Source: UBA7887 sp964408735
GTDB lineage: Bacteria > Pseudomonadota > Alphaproteobacteria > UBA7887
Length of the DNA stretch: 12,634 nt
Direction: 5' to 3'
Assembly (NCBI GenBank): GCA_964408735.1
Contig: CAYPAX010000121.1
Coordinates: forward strand, 1 to 12,634
In this document: in pieces, positions 7,238 through 12,634 of the stretch
Layout of the letters: the number at the start of each line of letters is the position of its first letter
Position numbering within the stretch: position 1 is the first letter of the stretch
Notes under the pieces: model-generated
What the model saw: only the letters and a program-made list of their open reading frames with translations
The model's database searches: none
What the model was told of the DNA's origin: nothing
Translations under genes and position numbers: made by a program

Positions 7238-7423
7238 GGCCATCTCCCTGATTGTCATCCGGTCGGCCGACACGTTCGCCCAATTGGCTCCGATGTGCAA
7301 CAGCGTCAGCGTGGGGTCTGCCACGCACCCGAGGCGGAGGCCGCCAGCACACCCCATTTCATGGAATCGAGTGCAAAACCACTCTTGCTCCTGTACCATA
7401 CGGGTGCAATGGGGGATGGCTGA
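7238..7423. other. Divergent intergenic region between dioxygenase and cyclase genes
   Basis: This 186-bp gap must hold both promoters. Near the cyclase side, GAGTG-caaaac-CACTC at 7369-7384 is a perfect 5-bp dyad about 40 bp before ATG 7424. A wider TGGGGT/ACCCCA pair lies at 7312-7317 and 7351-7356. GGGGGA at 7411-7416 serves ATG 7424. I find no convincing -35/-10 pair on either strand. Confidence 0.5.
7244..7249 (-). promoter_or_regulatory. Ribosome binding site fixing the dioxygenase start
   Basis: AGGGAG on the minus strand ends 6 nt before ATG 7237 and fits it well. The in-frame ATG 7243 touches the site directly, so it is a poor start. The long upstream extension to 7567 is not needed. 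Confidence 0.6.
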
Positions 7424-10400
7424 ATGCAACCTGTTCGAGCTTGGTTGGAAGGGCTTGGACTGGAGGAATATGCCGATGTTTTCGCGGAAAACAGCATCGG
7501 CATAGAGCTTCTGTCCGAGCTTGACCACGACCTTCTCAAGGATATCGGCGTAAGCAGCGCTGGTCACCGGCTGCAGATTCTGAAAGCCGCCAAGTCGGTC
7601 GAGGTGGCGGATAGCGAGCCCGCTCCCGCCGCCGCTGCGCCGGCGGCTGGCGGCGGCGATGCCGAGCGCCGCCAGATCACGGTGATGTTCTGCGACCTGG
7701 TCGGCTCGACGGCGCTGTCGGAGCGCCTGGATCCGGAAGACCTGCGTGCCGTCATGCAGGCCTACCAGCGCTCATGCGGCGAGATCATCGCGCGTTACGA
7801 CGGTTACGTCGCGCAATATCTCGGCGACGGGCTGATGACCTATTTCGGCTGGCCACAGGCGCATGAAGACGATGCTGAGCGGGCTATGCGCGCTGCCCTT
7901 GAGATCACGGAAGCGATCAAATCGGTCGAGGCGCCGGAGCCGCTCGCGGTGCGCATCGGCATTGCCACCGGAGCGGTGGTGGTGGGCGATTCCGGTAGCG
8001 GCGATGATGCGGACTCCAAGCTTGCGGTCGGCGAGACGCCCAATCTGGCAGCCCGCGCCCAGGGGATTGCCGGACCCGACGAGGTGGTCATCGCGGCCAC
8101 CACGCGGCGGCTGGTCGGGGGCACGTTCGAGCTCGATGACCTCGGCAGCCACGCCGTAAAAGGCATCGTCGAACCGGTACAGCTGTGGCGTGTATCGGGC
8201 ATCACGGATGCCGAGGACCGATTCGCGGCCCGCGCCGCCCGCCTCACGCCGATGGTCGGGCGCGAGACGGAGATCACATTGGTCATGGGCCGCTGGGAGC
8301 AGGCGAAGGCCGGTGAGGGTCACGTGGTGCTGCTGTCGGGCGAGCCCGGCATCGGCAAGAGCCGCATCACGCAGGCGCTACGGGAGCGGCTGGCAGACGA
8401 AGACCATACGCGCCTTCGCTATCAATGCTCACCCTATTATTCCAACTCGGCGCTGTATCCCTTCATCGCACAGATCGAGCACGCAGCAGGCTTCGCGCGA
8501 GGGGACGACAACGACACCAGACTGGAAAAGCTGGAAGCGATCGGCGGCGCCATCGGCAAGACCGGCGTGACGCTTATTGCCGCCATGCTCTCGCTCGACA
8601 TCTCGCGCTACCCGCCGCTCGACATGAGCCCGCAAAAGCAGAAGGACGAGACCCTCAAGGCCGTTGCCGATTGGGCGCTGTCGCTTGCGGCCGAGCGTCC
8701 CGTTCTCATGATTTTCGAGGACGCGCACTGGATCGATCCGACATCGCAGGAATTGCTCGATCTGCTTGTCCCGCTTGTGGAAGGGCATCGGATCCTGCTG
8801 CTGATCACCTATCGCCCGGAATACGAGCCGCCATGGCGGGGGCTCGGTCATCTGGTGCCAGTCACCTTGACCCGCCTCGGGCGTGGCCAGGCGGCGGCAA
8901 TGGTCGAGCGGGTTACCGACGGCAAGGCGCTGCCCGACGAGGTACTCGACCAGATCATCGCCAAGACCGACGGCGTGCCGCTGTTCGTCGAGGAGCTGAC
9001 CAAAACCGTGATCGAGAGCGGCATTCTTGTCGAGGCCGATGACGGCTATGCCCTGTCCGGCCCGCTCGCCGACCTTGCCATACCCTCGAGCCTGCGCGAC
9101 AGCCTGATGGCGCGCCTCGATCGCCTGTCGCCGGTCAAGGAAGTGGCACAGATCGGGGCCTGTATCGGCCGCACATTCGGCCTTGATCTTCTGGCTGCCG
9201 TCTCGCCGTTGCACGACAATGCGCTGAGCGATGCTCTACAGCAATTGATGAATAGCGAGCTGATATATCGCTCCGGAACGCCGCCCGATATCTCTTACAC
9301 CTTCAAGCACGCATTGGTTCAGGACACGGCATATGAGAGCTTGCTCAGGAGCCGTCGCCAACAGCTGCATGCGACCATTGCCGGCGCTCTGGAAGAGCAA
9401 TTTTCCGACCTGCGCGACAACGAGCCGGAAGTGCTGGCCCGGCATTTCGCCGCGGCCGACATGTTCGAGCCGGCGATCCGCTATTGGTGCCGGGCCGGAA
9501 ATCGGGCACTCGCGCATTGGGCCCTCAAGGAGGCCATCGGATATTTCGAAGGCGCCCTGACTGCGGTCGAGCGCTTGCCCAAGACGGAGCAGCGTGCGCG
9601 TCTGGAGCTGGATAGCCGGCTGGGATTAGGAACCGCCCATATCGCCCTGTTCGGCTGGTCGCATCCACGGGTTGGCGAGGTGTATCCGCCAGCGGTGGCA
9701 CTGGCAGAAAGCCTTGATGACAAGAACTCATTGTTCGACGCTCTCTTCGGCATATTTGCCTTCCGCATTCTGCGCGGGCAGCACGCCGCGAGCCTGGATG
9801 CGGTCAACCACATGGTGCGCGCGACGCCGGGCGAGGAGGATACCGCGCACGCCATGATCCGCAACTGGACCATGGGCCACCACAAGGTGTGGACTGGTGA
9901 ACTCCAGGAGTCGGGAGAATGGGCGGCAAGGACGCGACGGCACTATTCCCGCGAAAAGCACGGCGAGGTGGTGCTGCGCGTCAACAACGACCCGCTGACC
10001 ATGACCCTGACCTGGGAGGCCCAGAGGCTATGGTTCCTCGGCCGGCCGGACAAGGCCGTGGCGGTCAACAATGAAGGGATCGGTGCGAGCCGCTCGCTCG
10101 GGCACGTCTTCGACTATCTCTTCGCGCTGACCATGGGCACCATGCCCTATGTCTACCGGCGGGAAGTGGGCGAGGCGGCAGGGCGATTGCAGGAAGCGGC
10201 AACGGTGGCGGCAGAGCAAAACCTGCCTTTCTTCGAATTTTGCGTCTGCCCCATGTTCGGGGGCTTTCTCGACATTGCCACCGGCGAGCATGCTGCGGGC
10301 CTGGAGCGTATGACGGCGGGAACCGAGGCCTGGTCCGGCGCGGGCGGCGTCCTGCTCATGCCGTTTGCGCACATGCTGAAGGCGACGGCACTGCTCGGCA

Positions 10401-10762
10401 TGGATCGCGTGGACGAGGCACGCGACTCGATCGAGGAAGCTCTCGATCTGGCGCAGGCCACGGGCGAGCGCATGCATGTGCCTGAAATATTGCGGGTGCG
10501 CGGCGATATCGCATTGCGCGACAGGGCGCCCAGCGTGACAGAGGCCGAAGCCGAGTATTCTCGCGCAATCGAAGAGGCGGCGGACATGCAGGCAAGAGGC
10601 TGGCAGCTGCGCGCCGCCACATCCCTCGCCCGCCTCTGGCACGACCAGGGCAGGAACCGGGAAGCGCGGGAACTGCTTGCTCCGCTATATGAAGGGTTCG
10701 ACGAAGGCTTCGACACCCCTGACCTGACGGATGCCAAGACCCTATTGGCAGCGCTGAGTTAG
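7424..10762 (+). CDS. SAM domain-class III cyclase-AAA/STAND-type ATPase-helical repeat protein
   Basis: Very large (1112-residue) soluble signalling protein. Residues 1-60 are a SAM domain (AWLEGLGLEEYADVF and LLKDIGVSSAGHRLQIL), a protein-binding module; 63-80 are an Ala/Pro/Gly linker. Residues 84-257 are a cyclase domain with metal ligands D91 (FCDLVGST) and D135 (YLGDGLM), and N207/R211 in VGETPNLAARAQ. Residues 275-560 are a P-loop ATPase: VGRE at 278-281, Walker A GEPGIGKS at 306-313, Walker B LMIFEDAH at 428-435, and ITYRPE at 461-466. Residues 600-1112 are helical, probably TPR/MalT-like repeats. No membrane helix is seen. The architecture is recurrent in proteobacteria; its trigger is unknown, but the layout suggests that ligand binding to the repeats and ATP state gate the cyclase. 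The lysine and aspartate that usually choose adenine are Q131 and L200. The start has GGGGGA at 7411-7416, 7 nt upstream. Confidence 0.93.
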   Translation: MQPVRAWLEGLGLEEYADVFAENSIGIELLSELDHDLLKDIGVSSAGHRLQILKAAKSVEVADSEPAPAAAAPAAGGGDAERRQITVMFCDLVGSTALSERLDPEDLRAVMQAYQRSCGEIIARYDGYVAQYLGDGLMTYFGWPQAHEDDAERAMRAALEITEAIKSVEAPEPLAVRIGIATGAVVVGDSGSGDDADSKLAVGETPNLAARAQGIAGPDEVVIAATTRRLVGGTFELDDLGSHAVKGIVEPVQLWRVSGITDAEDRFAARAARLTPMVGRETEITLVMGRWEQAKAGEGHVVLLSGEPGIGKSRITQALRERLADEDHTRLRYQCSPYYSNSALYPFIAQIEHAAGFARGDDNDTRLEKLEAIGGAIGKTGVTLIAAMLSLDISRYPPLDMSPQKQKDETLKAVADWALSLAAERPVLMIFEDAHWIDPTSQELLDLLVPLVEGHRILLLITYRPEYEPPWRGLGHLVPVTLTRLGRGQAAAMVERVTDGKALPDEVLDQIIAKTDGVPLFVEELTKTVIESGILVEADDGYALSGPLADLAIPSSLRDSLMARLDRLSPVKEVAQIGACIGRTFGLDLLAAVSPLHDNALSDALQQLMNSELIYRSGTPPDISYTFKHALVQDTAYESLLRSRRQQLHATIAGALEEQFSDLRDNEPEVLARHFAAADMFEPAIRYWCRAGNRALAHWALKEAIGYFEGALTAVERLPKTEQRARLELDSRLGLGTAHIALFGWSHPRVGEVYPPAVALAESLDDKNSLFDALFGIFAFRILRGQHAASLDAVNHMVRATPGEEDTAHAMIRNWTMGHHKVWTGELQESGEWAARTRRHYSREKHGEVVLRVNNDPLTMTLTWEAQRLWFLGRPDKAVAVNNEGIGASRSLGHVFDYLFALTMGTMPYVYRREVGEAAGRLQEAATVAAEQNLPFFEFCVCPMFGGFLDIATGEHAAGLERMTAGTEAWSGAGGVLLMPFAHMLKATALLGMDRVDEARDSIEEALDLAQATGERMHVPEILRVRGDIALRDRAPSVTEAEAEYSRAIEEAADMQARGWQLRAATSLARLWHDQGRNREARELLAPLYEGFDEGFDTPDLTDAKTLLAALS

Positions 10763-10787
10763 AGCGACATCCGAGTCCACCGCCAGG

Positions 10788-10820
10788 AAAAAAAAGAGCC
10801 GCGCGGTTGCCCGCGCGGCC
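10788..10820 (-). terminator. Rho-independent terminator of the molybdopterin-subunit gene
   Basis: A perfect 9-bp GC-only stem (GCCGCGCGG at 10798-10806 and CCGCGCGGC at 10811-10819, loop TTGC) is followed on the minus strand by CTC and eight T residues (A-tract 10788-10795). It starts about 25 nt after the stop codon at 10846. The plus-strand side lacks a T-run, so it should not strongly stop the convergent cyclase transcript ending at 10762. Confidence 0.88.
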
Positions 10821-10845
10821 CCAGGATTGGGGGTTAGTGTGAAAT

Positions 10846-12597
10846 CTAGGCTTCGGCCAGCGCCTTGCGCACGGCTTCCGGCGTGATCGGCATTTGCCGC
10901 ACGCGGGCGCCCGTGGCGTTGAAGATGGCGTTCGCCACTGCCGGTCCGACCACTGTCGAGGAAGGCTCGCCGACTCCCGAGGGATGGTGTCCGGATTCGA
11001 CGATCTCGACGTCGATCTCGGGCACCTGGCGGAGGCGGATCGGCAGGTAGCTGTCGAAGTTGTCCTCCTGGAAGGCGCCGTTCTTCATGGTCAGGCGCTC
11101 GGACAGGATCTGGCTCGCCCCCCACAAGGCCGCGCCCTTGATCTGGGCCCGCACATTGTCGGGATTGATGGCGATGCCCATGTCCATGGCGATGGTCAGC
11201 TTGTCGATGCTGAACTCGCCGCTGTCGGCATCCACCGTGACTTCGGCGGCGCCGGCAACCCAGGTCGGGCTCTGCCGCTCCTCGGCGGCCGAAGTGGCGA
11301 TGCCCATGCCGCGGCCGGGCGCCATGGCCTTGCCGTAGCCGGCCTTGCCGGCTGCCACGCGGAGTACGTTGGCGAGCCGCTTGGCACCGCCCACCGTCGC
11401 CGATTCGTAAGCCGGCCAACTGCCGTCGGTCAGCCAGGGCAGGGAGATCCACAGCCGGTCGAGGTAGTAGTCGGATGGCGTCCCAGGCGCATAGCCGGTA
11501 TTGGGAATGCCGCGTGTCTCGCCCTCGCCGGTCAGCATGGAAAGCCGGAAGGCGAGGGGGTCGACGCCGATGCGGTGGGCGATCTCGTCGATGAAGGATT
11601 CCACAACGAAGAAGTTGTAGGAATTCGACACCGTGCGCAGCGCCGAAGCCTGCACCGCCCAGGTGGTGGTGTCGTGGTTGATGGCACGAACCCGGTGGTT
11701 GGGCATGTGGTACCAGTGGTCGCTGCCGCCGATCGACCATTGGTCGACGTCGCGGCCGGAGCCGTCGGCTGCGTCGAGCTGCAGCCAGTCGGAGCCGAAT
11801 TCCTCGCCGACCCCGAAGCGGGCGCCCATGTAGCCGCAGACGATATCGTGGTCCATGGCCGCGAGCCCGTTGTCCTTGATCGCCGCCTTCAGGCTGTGCA
11901 CCGTCGGCGTGCGCGGGAAGGAGGTGGCGAAGTTGCTTTCGCGGGTCTGGATCAGCTTGACCGGCCGGCCGACCTTGTGGCTGGCATAGGCTGCGGCCAG
12001 GATCTCGTCGTAGTCCTGCTTGCCGCCGAAGCCGCCGCCGAGAATGGTCTGGTGGATGACGACGTTGATCTCCTCGCCAGGCTTCTCCAGCACTGTGGAC
12101 AGGAAACCGGTCAGGGTCATGCGGGCGAACGAGGTGCTCTGGGTGCCCGTGTAGACGTGCCAGGTGCCGTCGACCTCGTGGGCCGTGGCGTTGAGGGGCT
12201 CCATGGTGGCGTGGCACACCATCTCGGTGGTGTAGTCCGCCGTCATGACCTCGTCGGCGCCGGCAAGCTCGCTGTCGACGTCGCCCTCGAGCACCCACGG
12301 GGCGCCAAGGCTGGAATCCGCCTGCATGGCTTTGTATTCCGACAGCAACTGCTCGCTGCTGAGGTCGCCATAGGGGCCCGGATCCCACTCGATCTTGAGC
12401 GCCGCGGCCGCCTTTTGCGCCGCCGGGAAGCTTTCGGCAATGGCCAGCACCCAGCCGGTGCATTTGCCGAAGGAATCGTCGACGATCACCGCCTCGATGA
12501 AGCCCGGAATGCCGCGTGCGCCGCTGTCGTCGACCGAGAGCGCCTTGGACTTGTAGCGCGAGCGCGGAATCGCCAGCGAGGCGTAACAGCCCGTTGA
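10846..12597 (-). pseudogene. Xanthine dehydrogenase-family molybdopterin-binding subunit, N-terminus missing
   Basis: C-terminal 583 codons of a molybdenum hydroxylase large subunit (CoxL/IorB-like), which hydroxylates aldehydes or N-heterocycles using a molybdopterin cytosine dinucleotide cofactor and partner FeS/FAD subunits. Seen: YASLAIPRSRY at the open end; ILGGGFGGKQDYDE, the Mo-cofactor loop; ESFIDEIAHRIGVDPLAFR; DMGIAINPDNVRAQIKGA; and GVGEPSSTVVGPAVANAIFNATG, which carries the usual catalytic glutamate. Relatives have about 700-770 residues, so 150-200 N-terminal residues are absent. The frame closes at TAA 12598-12600. The first start-like codon, GTG 12489, sits inside the conserved fold (EAVIVDD) with no clear ribosome site, so it is unlikely to give a working protein. 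No small FeS or FAD subunit is visible. I call it a broken or truncated gene; codon use and frame are otherwise intact, so the damage looks recent. If the start really lies past the edge with a sequencing error here, it would be a normal CDS. Confidence 0.72.
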
Positions 12598-12634
12598 TTA
12601 AGTGGCTTTGCTGATTCTCACTCCCAGACGATGA
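12586..12634. other. Junction at the broken molybdoenzyme gene; possible mobile-element end
   Basis: These last 49 bp are visibly lower in G+C than the adjoining gene and do not continue its protein. On the minus strand CAACGGGCTGTTA resembles the outer ends of many insertion sequences, and TAA 12598-12600 could be the stop of another short frame (reading HRLGVRISKAT). Alternatively that frame, which is the same as that of the molybdoenzyme, is its own upstream part (K-A-T is common just before the conserved glycine) separated by a stop and a roughly 30-bp deletion. The window ends too soon to decide. Confidence 0.35.

Noticed and set aside
7238..7567. Upstream extension of the dioxygenase frame into the cyclase gene
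   Set aside because: It would overlap the SAM-domain coding region on the other strand, shows no homology-like features, and a good ribosome site supports ATG 7237.
10894..12597. 567-codon plus-strand frame opposite the molybdopterin subunit
   Set aside because: Antisense shadow of a strongly recognised gene; no domain visible in it.
1..12634. A coordinated signalling or defence island formed by the two cyclases and the kinase
   Set aside because: Genes alternate strand almost every time, are separated by unrelated metabolic genes, and lack effector or nuclease partners or shared regulatory sites.

Overview
The window is about 12.6 kb of G+C-rich bacterial DNA. Dense coding, two multidomain class III nucleotidyl cyclases, a short DksA-like zinc-finger protein and a CoxL-type molybdoenzyme subunit together suggest an alphaproteobacterium (Rhizobiales or Rhodospirillales-like). 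That is an inference from gene content; there is no rRNA or tRNA to confirm it. I see no tRNA, rRNA, CRISPR array, integrase or complete insertion sequence.

Layout from left to right. (1) Positions 1-1506, minus strand: a membrane-anchored cyclase with TolB-like and TPR-like regions, cut by the left window edge. (2) Positions 1507-1803: a non-coding gap of about 300 bp with a striking 29-bp palindrome. (3) Positions 1804-3816, minus strand: an apparent two-gene transcription unit, a short-chain dehydrogenase followed by a mandelate racemase/enolase-superfamily enzyme. This pairing suits oxidation or dehydration of a sugar acid or hydroxy acid. (4) Positions 3904-6073, plus strand: an orphan membrane histidine kinase with an unusual repeated sensor region, then a 106-residue DksA/TraR-type zinc-finger protein behind its own likely promoter. 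(5) Positions 6077-7237, minus strand: a phytanoyl-CoA dioxygenase-type Fe(II)/2-oxoglutarate enzyme whose stop codon lies 3 bp from that of the zinc-finger gene. (6) Positions 7424-10762, plus strand: a 1112-residue SAM domain-cyclase-ATPase-helical repeat protein. (7) Positions 10846-12597, minus strand: the C-terminal three quarters of a xanthine dehydrogenase-family molybdopterin subunit. It has a clean intrinsic terminator but no N-terminus, because its frame meets an in-frame stop at a composition change near the right edge.

The genes fall into two themes. Three are signalling proteins (two cyclases and a kinase) and one is a probable RNA polymerase-binding regulator. The other four are accessory oxidative or catabolic enzymes. 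Strand switches occur at almost every gene, so apart from the dehydrogenase/enolase pair, and perhaps the kinase/zinc-finger pair, this looks like independent genes and not one coordinated system. I do not see a convincing new multi-gene system. The points most worth a second look are the three-fold M-x-x-(N/H)-T-A-L motif in the kinase sensor, the non-canonical substrate-selecting residues of both cyclases, the 29-bp palindrome with TATAAT in both arms, and the broken molybdoenzyme gene at the right edge.
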